Shown here: positions 1 through 10,649 of the stretch, in pieces
Position numbering within the stretch: the first letter of the stretch is position 1
Layout of the letters: each line of letters opens with the position of its first letter
Translations under genes and position numbers: made by a program
The notes under the pieces: generated by a model
What the model saw: only the letters and a program-made list of their open reading frames with translations
Databases searched by the model: none
What the model was told of the DNA's origin: nothing
From: Chamaecyparis obtusa
Lineage: Eukaryota; Streptophyta; Pinopsida; Cupressales; Cupressaceae
Direction: 5' to 3'
NCBI GenBank assembly: GCA_027943335.1
Contig: BSBK01008418.1
Span: 39,642-103,641 of the forward strand
Length of the DNA stretch: 64,000 nt

Positions 1-729
1 AGTAAGAATTATGAGCCTAGGGGAGTTGGAGTTGAAATATTATCTAGTGAGATTGAGAAGCCAGTTAACACAATGGCTATGACTGAAAAAGTGAGGGTGG
101 CCAATAAATCTAATGTATCAGATAAGCAAAAGGATACTAAGGCAGTGCAGATTTAGATTCCTCACTCTGCTCATGTTGATATGTTATCTGTATTGTCCCA
201 AATTACAGTTAAGGTTCCATTGTAAGAATTGTTGAGGATCCCTGAACACAAAGATAGAGCTATGGCATGGGTAGATAATGTTCATAATAATGATTTTGCA
301 TGCAATGGATCTCGGGATAAAGCTTTGAAAGGTGTTGCTGCTCAGGGAATTGTATCTCAAATTCCTCCTATATATTTGGATAGTTCTGTCAATGCTAGTC
401 TTGAAAACATTGATCCATTCTTTTTAAGTGTCCTTGTGAATGGAATGGAATTAAGAAATTGTATGATTGATAGTGGTGCCTCTAATACTGTTATGCCTTT
501 TAAGATTATGGAAAATTTGGGCCTTAAAGTTGATACAGTTCAAGGCAGGTGTTGTGCAATGGATCAGAGGGAGGTACCAGTCATCGGGACTATCAATGCA
601 ATTCCATATAGATTGGTAGCGTATCCAGAGAAAGAGTTAACAATGACTATTTTGGTGGTGGACATCCCTCCTCATTATGGGATGCTACTATCTAGAAGGT
701 GGAGTGCTACCATGGGTGGAAGTTTATAG
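1..729 (+). pseudogene. Gypsy gag/protease region with retropepsin domain
   Basis: The frame is open from base 1 apart from TAG at 154 and TAA at 223, and it closes at TAG 727. The retropepsin active-site motif DSGAS is at about 469-483 in the phrase CMIDSGASNTVMPF, followed by the hydrophobic strands of the fold and a conserved PPHYGMLLSR segment. In autonomous elements this protease cuts the polyprotein. The stops at 154 and 727 replace an expected glutamine (CAG to TAG) and the one at 223 a CAA. The catalytic aspartate is intact, so inactivation comes from the stops and not from the active site. Confidence 0.9.
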
Positions 730-804
730 TGTGATCTGTCCTATGCCACTTTTAAGATTGATGATCAGTTTTTCAAGATTGAGCAAGAACCAAGAGTATA
801 TCAC

Positions 805-1945
805 ATGATTGAGAGAAGTATTAATAATGAAACTACATGTTTTGCGGATACTGATATTAATGCTTTTAGGGAAGAGATCCTTGTACTTGAGAAGGAACCT
901 ATTTTTTCACCTCTCTCTATTGAGGTAAGTGTTAATTCTATGAAGGGTGATTTGTGGGTAATGTACTTTGATGGTGCAAATTGCAAGGATGGAGAAGGAG
1001 TAGGTATTTTACTTGTTTCTCCTAATGGAAACACCTACAAATTTTCTTTCACATTGAATTTCTTTTGTACCAACAATATAGAAGAATATGAGGCATTCTT
1101 GTTAGGACTGAGGTTGGCACAAAAACATGGTATTAAGTGTTTAAGTTTTGTTGGTGATTTTGAGTTGGTGGTGTCCCAAGTCAGGTCAGTATATGCTTCC
1201 AAGAACAAAAGGTTAAAACAATATAGGAATGTAGTTTGGGATTCGATTAAACATTTTGATGCCTTCAATATTGAGTGGAAGGATAGGAGTAACAATAAGA
1301 TGGTTGACTTGTTAGCCAATATAGCAATCAATCCCAGTGATATTACATTTACTGGTATCTCTAAAGTTGAAATTCAGACTAGGCCTAGTATACCAAACAA
1401 TATTGAAAATTGGCAAGTTTTTTATGATGATAATGATATCTTGAAGTTTATGAGTTGTGAAGATCAGTATCATGGTAAGGAATTTGATTTTTTAGCCTTG
1501 GTTGAGTCTATAGAAGGAAGGGAGATTGCCTTTGGCAATGAAGTCATTCAGCTTAGAACTAACAAGGTGCCCAAGGGGCTTGTTGTTTTGGAAACTATCT
1601 TTGATAACCAAGATAGAGTTCAAAGGAATATCAAAAGAGAAGATCATGCTGATATAGAGGAGATAAATCTTGGAACACATGAGGCACCTAAGAAGGTATA
1701 CATTGGTAGGGACATGTCTCACAATGTGAGAAAATCTTGGATTGAGTTATTGAGAAAATTTAGGCATGTTTTTGCATGGTCATATGATGACCTAAAGGTT
1801 TATAGAGAAGACTTGTTTCAACATGTCATTCCTTTGAGGGGAGATGCTAAACCTTTCCGGCAAAAACAAAGGCCTATAAATCCCACTTTGGCACCTAAGA
1901 TGCAAGAAGAATTGATGAAGTTAAGAGATGTTGGCATTATCAAGC
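805..1945 (+). pseudogene. Gypsy pol: upstream RNase H domain and start of reverse transcriptase
   Basis: Same frame as the protease. Numbering from the ATG at 805, an RNase H fold covers about residues 48-180. Its putative acidic residues are D56 (YFDGANC), E94 (NIEEYEA), D118 (FVGDFEL) and D168 (NKMVDLLAN), all present. A linker follows, then the reverse transcriptase N-terminus (FRHVFAWSYDDL and KPFRQKQRPINP). The frame is lost near 1945-1962, where the expected RT continuation resumes one frame over. This domain is separate from the ordinary Gypsy RNase H that follows the RT. An RNase H placed between protease and RT occurs in some plant Gypsy clades but is not the textbook order. Confidence 0.85.
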
Positions 1946-1961
1946 CCTTAGGCATTCTTCT

Positions 1962-3260
1962 TGGGTGTCAAATCTTGTCCCTATCAGAAAGAAGAATGGT
2001 GACATCAGACTTTGTGTGGACTTCAGGAATTTGAACATCAGCTCATTAAAGAATAACTATTGTTTGCCCAATATGGAAGCTATGTTGCAGAGAGTGACCA
2101 GATCAAAATTGATGTCTATGATGGATGGTTTCTCTGGTTATAATCAGGTAATTGTCAAAGAATCAAAACAATTTAAAATAGCTTTCACTACACCTTGGGG
2201 GACATATGTTTATGTGAGAATGCCTTTTGGTCTCACAAATGTTGGTGCTACTTTTTAGAGGGCAATGGATGTTGCATTTTCAGATTTTATTGATGATTTT
2301 CTTATTGTTTATCAAGATGATTTAACTGCCTATTCCAAGAAGGAAGATGATCATTGTACTCAGTTAGAGAAAATATTTGTGAGGGCCTTGGAATATGGCA
2401 TTTCATTAAACCCAAGGAAATGTGCATTTGGTGTCACTGAGGGTAAGTTGCTTGGCCACTTGGTTGGTAAGAAAGGAGTTAGGATTGATCCTGAGAGGAT
2501 GGAAGCCATTGATAAGATTCAAAGGCCAAAGAATATTAAAGGAATTCAGTCCTTCTTTGGTCAGGTAAATTTCTTGAGAAGATTTGTAATAAACTTTGTT
2601 GAGGTCACTAGACCTATATCCAAGATGTTGAAGAAAGGATCTGCTATTACATGGGAAGGTGAGCTTGATGAAGCTTTCAAGAATATCAAGCAAGCTATTA
2701 AAGATGCACCTGTGCTTAAGGTGCCTGATTACAATATCCCAATGCATATCTTTTCCTTTGTATCTTTTCATACCATTGCTGCAGTGTTGTTGCAGAAAAA
2801 TAAGGAAGGTTATGAGCAGCCTATTGCATTCTTTAGTAAATCTTTGTAGGCTGCTGAATTGAAGTATGACATAAATGAAAAACAAGCTTATGCATTGGTC
2901 AAGGCTGTGAAAGCTTTTAGATGTTATCTGATGGGAGTAGTTGTGATTGCTTTTGTGCCAAGTGCAGCATTCAAAGATATCTTTTCACAGCAAGAGGTGT
3001 CTGGGAGAAGATGCAGATGGATCAATAGGATCCAAGAATTCAACATTGATATCCAAATTACTGAATTGGTTAGAGGACAAGGATTGGCAAAACTAATGGC
3101 TCAATCCAATCTTGATGCAAATCAGATAAATCAAGCTGAAATTGATTATACATGTGACATGGATGATTGTATCTGGTATCAAGATATCATCTATTACTTA
3201 AGGAACATGAAATGTCCAGCAGACATGGATGACAATAAGAGGAGGACATTGAAATTATAG
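1962..3260 (+). pseudogene. Gypsy pol: reverse transcriptase and tethered RNase H
   Basis: After the frameshift the RT continues with WVSNLVPIRKKNG, the CVDFRNLN motif, MMDGFSGYNQV, and the catalytic box VYQDD at about 2307-2321, a YxDD form with glutamine in the variable position. The connection and RNase H region follows (GKLLGHLVGKKG, NFLRRFV, ALVKAVKAFRCYL). TAG codons at 2256, 2847 and 3258 each stand where related proteins have glutamine. The product would copy element RNA into DNA and degrade the template. All core RT motifs survive, so this is an almost full-length domain disabled by point stops. Confidence 0.92.
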
Positions 3261-3278
3261 GCCATCAAGTATGTAATT

Positions 3279-4430
3279 GTGAAATGTAAATTGTATAGAA
3301 AGAATTTAGATTGCATACTTCTGAAGTGTGTTGATGAGGATCAAGCTAACAAGTTGTTAAAGGAAATGCATGAGGGAGTTTGTGGTGGGCATTATATGGG
3401 TAAAACAACTGCTCATAAAATCTTGAGAGTAGGATTCTGGTGGCCCACAATCTTCAAGGATGCAGATTTGTTGGTAAGGAGGTGTGATGCTTGTCAAAGG
3501 TTCCCTGGTAAGCTTAAATTTTTAGGTAACATGGAATTAAAACTAGTAGAAGTACAAGCTCCTTTCCAACAATAGGGAATTGATTTCATAGGGGAGATAC
3601 CAAACAAGTCAAGCGGAGGACACTCATGGATCTTAGTTGCCACTGATTACTTTACTAAGTGGGTAGAGGCTATCCCTACAAGAAATGCAACTAGTAAGGT
3701 GGTGATTGATTTTCTACTGAATAATATTGTTACAGGGTTTGGGTGCCCTAAGAGAATAGTAAGTGACAATGCCATGTGCTTCAAGTCTGCTAAATATAAG
3801 GACTCTTGCAAAGGTTTAGGAATTCAGATTTCTTATTCCTCGCCTTATCATCCACAAGGAAATGGACAAGCAGAATCTACTAATAAGAGTTTGATTAAGA
3901 TCCTCAGGAGGATCCTTGAAAAGAATAAAAGAGCATGGAATTCAAAGTTTTCATTAGCTCTATGGGTTGATAGAGTAACTGTGAAGAGGGCAATTGGTTG
4001 TGCACCCTTTGACCTAGTATATGGAATACATGCAAGAATGCCTCATATTAATTTACTAGAAATGTACAAATTTTTTCAGTTATATGATGATGATATAGAG
4101 GATGAGATGTAGTTGAGAATTGAAGACCTCATTAGGTTGGATGAAACTAGAAGAGAGTCAGCTTTAAGAAATGCCAAATTGCAATTACAGGTTAAGAATT
4201 TGTATGACAAGAAGGCTGTTGACAGGAAGTTTGAGCCTGGTGATTTGGTGCTAATTTGGAATGTCAGATTGGAGGATAAAGGAAAATATGGTAAGTTTGA
4301 TCCCATCTGGTTAGGGCCATATCTAATTCATGAGAAATGGGGCCAAGATTCATATTTTGTAAAAGAACTGAATGGTGAAGTTCAGGAATTGCCAGTTCAT
4401 GGACAAGTCTTGAAGAGATACTTCAATTGA
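3279..4430 (+). pseudogene. Gypsy integrase
   Basis: The N-terminal H-H-C-C zinc-binding segment is visible (HEGVCGGHYMG, then RRCDACQRF, near 3367-3501). The catalytic core follows with all three acidic residues: D in GIDFIG (about 3579), D in IVSDNAMCF (about 3760) and E in GNGQAESTN (about 3870). The C-terminal part (KFEPGDLVLIWN, GPYLIHEKWG) ends at a genuine stop at 4430. TAG at 3573 replaces a tryptophan (TGG) and TAG at 4110 a glutamine. Integrase inserts the element cDNA into the chromosome. No chromodomain is seen after the core. Confidence 0.92.
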
Positions 4431-7400
4431 AGGTATTCTATTTTCCATGAATAGTAGTTAGGTTTGTACATTCTATAAATTTTGTAAAGTTACTTTCCCT
4501 TGTCCTATTTTGTCCTAGTCTGTAGGGTTTTGGTCCTATTGCTCTTTGTTGTCAATTTTTCTAGTGGGATGATCGGCTTTAACCAATGATTCTAGATCCT
4601 TGCTATGCCTGCAGGAGGCATACATCCCCAAATAGAGCCACTATTAGCACATGCAAAAAAATTTATGGCTTCATCATCTTTCTCCTGGCCTCTGCAGTAT
4701 TTTTCATGTCTCTGGTTAAAACCCTAAGCAAAAATTCAAAAATGAGCAGTTACCTTGAAAAACCCTTTGTACTGCCCTGGCCCTGTTCTAATTTGTTGTT
4801 ACTTTTTTGGGTCACTTAAAAACCTTTAAACACATGTGCCTTATTATTTTATCACCTTGCGGGGTCGGCTATTAATTTTCCTATGTCCTACGCCTTAATT
4901 TTTCCTAAGTCCCTAGCGCTTAATATTTCCCTAGGCCTAATGTCCTAACGGCCTCTATATTTTCCTGGGCCCAACTCTAACACCATCTTAATCAATGGTA
5001 GGCATAAGTTCTCATAGGATTTGTCAGAGACTTGTGAACTTATGCTGACTGTTGATTCCTTTTCATGATGTAACACTTCAGACGGGTGGGTCCACTGCCA
5101 AGTAAGCACAAATGGCAGTTCCTTATTGGCCGAAAGAAACAATGAAGTGGCAAAGTTGTCAGAGTGACCTGTGAGTGAAGGAAAAGTTACTTGTTCGCTT
5201 GCTAGATTCTGTGACATGGGGGTCCCTGATTTGTTGGAGTATCCTATGCAACACGGTGGGGTCCCGCTCTATGATATCAGCTAAGATTCCAGATCGACAA
5301 TTGGTGTATAAGCGCATAGAATCTTTTGAGTCCCTTAGATCATGCACCATTCGTCTGATCCTCTAGGTGTTCATGTCAAAGATAAGGGTGGGTCCAAAAT
5401 AACACGTAGGCATAGTTGGCAATTTTTTATTGGTCCACAATTTAATGTGTTGGCAGTTGTCAGTGGGACCTGGTTTTCAGCTTGTCAGAGGGTCTTGACA
5501 TCTGTAGAGAATTGATGACAGGTGTAAGTTCTTATGAGATGTGTCAGAGGTTTGAGATTATGCACCGGCCATCAATTTCACCTTTTTTAGAAGTGATAAA
5601 GTGAAGTGGGTCCACTGCTATGTGTACACAAATGGTGTCTCCTCATTGGTCGATGTGGATGATAAAGCGGGGTGGGGTCATTGTCAGGAAGGTTGGTGAC
5701 GAGGATGGAATCAATGGTTGGCATATGATCTCATGGGTTGTGTCAAAGCCATGAGATCTTGCGCCTGCCATCCGATTTCAAGGCTTACTGATTGTGGGTC
5801 CTATGTCGGAGATGACTGAGCATGATCAGTGAATGGTTTGCTGACAAGTGGCATAAAGCAGGCCCAGGCGAGGGTCTAAAGGTTTGGCGGTCCTGATAAA
5901 TTTGTTTAGCGACCCGATAGATTTCAATGGTCTTCGCTCATTCGCACAATAAAGTGGTGAGGTTCTAAAGGGTTTAGCAATTCAATGAACAAGTATTTGT
6001 GTTATCGCTAAACAAAATGGTGGAGGGATAAGGTATCCCGTGAACTAGCTAAACCCTTCAGTTGCCAGTTCGCTAAATAAGGACCGGAGTTAGTTGTTTC
6101 CCTTTGATCTCTAAGTCACGGAGTTAAAGATGGGTTAAGGATTTCATTTCGTGAACAAGAAAAAGCCTTGTCGTGTAGTCGCTAGGAGTAAACCTGAGGG
6201 TAGTAGTTGAGTTAAGACTTAAAGCCCACAAAAAGGAAGGATCTGATGGTCACAATATAAAGTTGGCCCAGATTTAAATTATGACCGCCGATTTGCTGCT
6301 AGCGCTTGAAAATGACCGTTCTATTTCAAATTCAAATTTGCAGAGGGTTTCCAGCAATAGGAAGTACCAAAATTTATGGTTTTAGCTGCTAATTTCAATT
6401 AGTTTAGTGGTGTTGGTTGTTGCCGACTGATCCGAGGGTCTCTATGCTCAATGGCATGATGTTTTTGTACTAGAAGGAGTGTGGTTTTGTGCTCGAGGTG
6501 TGTTTGCAGGTGGCCAATTTGATTGGTTTTCATGGCATTTCCTTGGTGTTATGTACTATTCTCATAGATTTTGATGATGGAAGATCTGTCTGAGATTCAT
6601 TTTCTCTGGGTTGCCTATGTTTCTTCCCCTGCAATAACTTTTGTTGTATTTTGATTGGTTGGGTAGTTGAAACCCTAACCCTAGTCACCTAAAGCTTGAT
6701 GCATCCTCTTTGAGGATTCCAAGGTGACTAGGCGTATAAGTAATCAATTTTTTGATGGAGTAAGGGTTTGGTCCTGAGGTTCTATTCTGAATTTTGGTCA
6801 GTTTCAGTGGTTTTGATTATATGAACATTTGAGGAAAGAGGAGCTAGATTTTGGGTCTATTTCCTATCTTTGTGTTGCTTTGATTGTATATTGATCCTGA
6901 ATATGTTAATGAGAATGCTATTGAGTTCCAATCTTACATTTGTGTATGTCTTCTTGTTTTGGTTCTAAGCTCATATATGTTATGTCACAAAGTGTATTAA
7001 CATATGGTAAACAAAGAGTATTGTGAAGTCATCTTTGAGTTCCTAACAAAGTTAGGATTAAAGCCTTTTAGGTGAGTCCAGTGAGTTTATAGCCAAATAA
7101 GAATCTGATGTCCTTGTGTTTGAGGGAGAGGGGTAGTAGGCAAAGCACTTATCTTGAGCCCAGGAGTGTTTGATTTAAGATCTTCAGCTGATGTATGTAA
7201 TTGGGTGACTCTTTGCCCTAGGTTAAGGCACTAGTCCATCCTCTAGAGGCATTTCATTGTTGTCAACCACACACACACATTTAAATGATAATATCTTTCA
7301 GTCAGTTAGTAAAGGACATAGTTGTATATTGTTTTGAGACTCCTTTGGAGAAGTGAGTCAAGGGTACACCTGCCTGAGCATTGAGGCTCAAAGTGTAGGA

Positions 7401-7740
7401 GGATCTCATTTGTTGATCCTTGTTAATTGGCCCTCTTCCTTGTAGACTTTGGAGTGGTGATAGAGTCAAAGTATTATTAAAGTTATCCATCAAAGTATAA
7501 ATCTACAAGTTGAAGATCAAAGGGAAGAACCAACAATTTGTACTAGCCAACTTCAATATTCAAAATCATAGGTGTGTCAAAAGTCTTTGATTGAACTTGA
7601 AATCTACAAGTAGAAATCATTGTCTTATCCAAAGCTATAGTATTTTCAGCATTTGAAATAATTAGATAGAGGAAGTATGATATATAAGTTTATTAATGAA
7701 TCTTTGGACTATCCTCTTTGAAATATTTCTTTCACTAATC
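4431..7740. other. Non-coding region after Gypsy pol, probably including its 3' LTR
   Basis: No supported gene. The position immediately 3' of pol means the polypurine tract and 3' LTR should begin here. A purine run at about 6231-6244, followed by TGATGG, is one candidate boundary. No second LTR copy lies in the window, so boundaries cannot be confirmed. Imperfect internal repeats occupy 4986-5815. A short CA run is at 7267-7278. Confidence 0.5.
4986..5815 (+). repeat. Imperfect dispersed repeats (three partial copies)
   Basis: Three related blocks start near 4990, 5510 and 5690. Each runs from a phrase like AATGGTAGGCATAAG, through CTCATGGGTTGTGTCA-type sequence, to a purine-rich stretch. 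The first two also share GTGGGTCCACTGC and a CACAAATGG phrase. Copies are diverged and spacing is uneven, so this looks like old internal duplication within an LTR or UTR. Confidence 0.45.
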
Positions 7741-7743
7741 TAA

Positions 7744-8140
7744 AGGGTCCGTTTGGTTTCTAGAATTAAATAACATTGGAATTGTCAAAATCTAGTATTT
7801 GACAATTCTGGAAGTTTTAAATCCGGAATATGGTTTTTGGAATATGGTTGGAACTGTTTGGTTCACCTAGAATTCATAATGAGAAGATGGAAAATATTGT
7901 TTGCATATGGATTTCAAAATATTATAAATTTTTGTTTACCCCGAATTCCTATTTAAGTGGAATTGGAATTGATTTTCCAATTCCACCTATTTAGATGGAA
8001 GATTCAAATGTTGCTTTTGGGGGTAAATGAGAATTAACAAATCCCTATTCTAGTTTCATGTTTTGAACAAAAAAACATCGAAAATAGTAATTCTGGGATT
8101 TGATAATCCCAGTTCTAATCTAATTCCATTTCATGAATGT
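7744..8140. repeat. Hairpin-rich fragment resembling a MITE
   Basis: It begins with GGGTCCGTTTGGTTTC, a phrase common at the ends of plant Harbinger/Tourist-type and other small DNA transposons. Two short hairpins are visible: GGAATTGTCAAA with TTTGACAATTCT (7778-7809) and CTGGGATT with AATCCCAG (8093-8112). I do not see a matching inverted terminus at the right, so a complete MITE is not proven. Confidence 0.35.
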
Positions 8141-8520
8141 TTGTGTAATTTTTATTGAATTTAAACTGAATAAGAAGAAGAAAGTTGGGATAAAATAAAA
8201 AGCTATATATTTTGATGTTATGAACTTTTCTGTTACATTAAATAGGCATGAATGTAATGCATCTTTCTTGTGTGATAAGATTCAAGAGACACTTGTGCCT
8301 TTCTATGAATGCTTCTCTTAGAAACCAGAGAAGAGATGGTGGTTCACAAGCGAGTTTTGGGCAATGTCATAGAGAGAAGGTATTCACCTACATGAGTGAT
8401 GAGAGAATGTTTTTGAAGGCGGATTGTAGGAGTGGTTCCTTAGGTCTTGAGGGTGGAATTTTTGATCTGGAGCTCCTCAACACTTATATTTTAGGTGTTG
8501 GGTGCTCAAAATAATTTGAA
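8116..8520. other. No supported feature
   Basis: A + strand 88-codon open frame lies at 8248-8514, but its composition and lack of recognisable motifs do not support a gene. It could be the decayed 5' part of the LINE ORF1-like remnant that follows. Confidence 0.4.
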
Positions 8521-9760
8521 AGATACCTGGTGCATGAATATAGAGGGGGTCATCAGAATGCTCTTTGTGAAGCTTACTTTGAATCCATGTGATTTTGGGA
8601 ACTCTAAACATCTGAAGGGTAGAGGACATCTTGTTAGTGATGGGTTTGACATGGATCCCATTTCTATTTAGTTTTTCAAGGGTTTTATTGATAAAGGTGG
8701 GAAGACCTGGCCTGAGCAGCTCAGAGAAGATGTAAATACAACAATAATGAGGAGTTTGCTGGTAAATACATTCAACCATTAAATACAAAGACTATAGTTT
8801 CCCAAAATGATGTTATTGTAAGAGAGATGGTAGAGAATGAAAAGGTTTTCTATAAGTTGAGTCTAATTGAGAGATTCAAGGATTTGTGGCCAAAACTTGA
8901 AGATCTATATAAGTGGATAGTATAGTTTTAGAGTTTGATCTTGGAGGGTGATCTTCATATCTATCATAGAGATCAATAGTTTCTTTGTGGTGATATTCAA
9001 TTTTAAGAAAGATAGAAAGAAGATTTTGTGTGAATACCAGTGGAGATTAAATACTTGTTGCCACTATAACCCTAGTACCCAATCTTGAATCCTACCAATG
9101 AATATTTTGACAAGGTACTACTCTAGGTAAGACCTCCTAACCTTCCATTGTAGTAGTAGTTTATATTGTTTTGTGAGGCTATTGGGGACACTCTAGGAAC
9201 CTTTTTAGGACTAGATGAGGGTACTCTCAACTCCAACGATACCACATATCTTTTTATTTTAGTTGAGATGGACTCAAAAAGGGCTCTTCTGAGAGACATT
9301 TTCTTGAAATCTTCAAATAGTGATTGGTTTCAACTAGTAGATTATGAAGGGATTCCCTTCGGATGTATGTGAAGATGGTATAGAGTATTAATGTTGTATT
9401 CTATTCAATGGAGAAGGAAGAAAATTACTAGGGTGGCTTGTACAATCCAAGTAAAGGGGTAGGATCTATTAGAGCTTTGACATTGTGAGGAGGAACTATG
9501 AAAATGAAAAATACCTAGGTGATGTTGGTTGTAGCTAGGTTGGTATAGGAAAGGATTAGGTTGGATATGATCACAGCTCATGTAGTGTGGCCGAATCCTC
9601 TCTTGAGGATTCACATGCATGGCAGAGGGAGGCTACAAAGATAGAGGATGGTTGGTAAGTTGTGTAGGGAAAGAAGGACAAGAAGAAAAAGAAGAATGGG
9701 TCCTTCGATAGGCTTCAATGTTCACAAATCAAAGGAGGAGAAAATATAATTATTTAATGT
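8520..9760 (+). pseudogene. Remnant of a LINE ORF1-type (DUF4283/zinc-knuckle) protein
   Basis: A strongly decayed frame with many stops. The readable core at about 9080-9370 has the order seen in plant DUF4283 proteins: a proline-rich VRPPNLPL phrase, then FCEAIGDTLGTFLGLDEGT, an acidic strand, then WFQLVDYEGIPFGCM just before where the zinc knuckle would be. Near 9630-9750 a basic tail reads like the DGW-x-VV-GKK phrase common in these proteins. The family is typically ORF1 of L1-like LINEs, where it binds element RNA. Several stops (9126, 9150-9158) fall where tryptophan or another aromatic residue is usual. No reverse transcriptase of this element is in the window, so it is 3'-truncated. 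Confidence 0.6.
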
Positions 9761-10167
9761 TTAGTCCTGTTGATAGGTCTTGGCATCATGTGGCTTATTT
9801 TTGGAGAGGTAGCTCCTTATTGTAGTCAACCTTGGTTCAAGCATATTTAAAATGTTTGCTTACTATAATGGGTGAAAACCCCTTAATTTTCTTTTACCTA
9901 TTAAAAGAAAAAGATTCAATCAACTTATGTTCCAAAGTGTTGTGCACCATCCTTTCTTACTATAAGACCAAAACTGTTTGCTTCACAAATTGGTCAAATT
10001 CTTTGTTTGTAACTTTAATACACATATTCTTTATTTGTTTCCCTTTCTAATTTTTGAGCTCTTTCGATTAAATACTATCCAAAACACTCAAAAGGATCCT
10101 CAAGGGGATCATGCCTCACAGTAGGGTTTAATGTTTCTAGTGTTTGATCTTCTGAAAATGAATTAAG
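9761..10167. other. No supported feature
   Basis: AT-rich sequence with no credible ORF and no repeats shared with neighbours. It separates the LINE remnant from the acidic ORF. Confidence 0.4.
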
Positions 10168-10618
10168 GTGGAAAAAACTTTCCTTAAAGGTAGAGCTAGA
10201 GATGAAGAAGAGACTGGAGGGGATGAGGATGATGATCTATATGAAGAAGAAAATGAAGATGACGAGGAGGAGCCTTTCAAGGTTAAAACCATAAAAAATA
10301 CTAAATTCAAGGGATCCTCATCTAAGAAGAAGGCTAAGCCTCTTGTGGAAGATTCTGCTACTGAGAAGGATACTAAGGAGGATGATTTTGAGGAAGAAGG
10401 GGAGAATACTAGAGGCAAGAGGAAAAGAGGGGATATCAGCAGAAGGAGGAAAAAGACTAAAAGTTATAAAAGACTTTGTAAGATGAATATTGTTGAATTT
10501 CTTTTGAGGATGATGAGGACTGCAATAAGATGAAGAGTAATGAGGAAATGATTGGTGAGGAGATTGAGGATGAAGAGAATTTGGATGGGGATTTAGGTAA
10601 TCTAGGTGAGGACTAGAA
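10168..10618 (+). pseudogene. Acidic/basic low-complexity ORF, function unknown
   Basis: From 10168 a 121-codon frame alternates acidic runs (DEEETGGDEDDD, EEENEDDEEE) and basic runs (KKKAKP, GKRKRGDISRRRKK). Near 10500 a shift into another frame continues the acidic character (FEDDEDCNK, IGEEIEDEENLDGD) and ends at TAG 10615. The pattern resembles tails of nuclear or nucleolar proteins, but I recognise no domain. It lies directly upstream of a retrotransposon gag remnant on the same strand. It may be captured host sequence or the element's own divergent N-terminal gag region. Low-complexity sequence makes homology claims unsafe. Confidence 0.4.
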
Positions 10619-10649
10619 TTCTCTGCAAAATAAAACCAATTGACCCATC

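Larger units (their letters stand above)
1..4430 (+). mobile_element. Ty3/Gypsy retrotransposon, partial (5' end outside window)
   Basis: A near-continuous pol reading frame runs from base 1 to 4430. The domain order is aspartic protease, RNase H-like, reverse transcriptase, RNase H, zinc-binding and catalytic integrase, then integrase C-terminus. The first half is in frame 1 and the second in frame 3, joined by one frameshift near 1945-1962. I count eight in-frame stops (154, 223, 727, 2256, 2847, 3258, 3573, 4110), seven of them TAG. The 5' LTR and most of gag lie left of the window. The 3' LTR should lie somewhere in 4431-7740, but I could not find its ends. The sequence style and the position of the extra RNase H fit a plant Tat-like clade of Gypsy elements. 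Confidence 0.93.

Noticed and set aside
7744..8140. Complete Tourist-type MITE
   Set aside because: Only the left terminus looks typical; no inverted right end or TAA/TTA duplication could be found.
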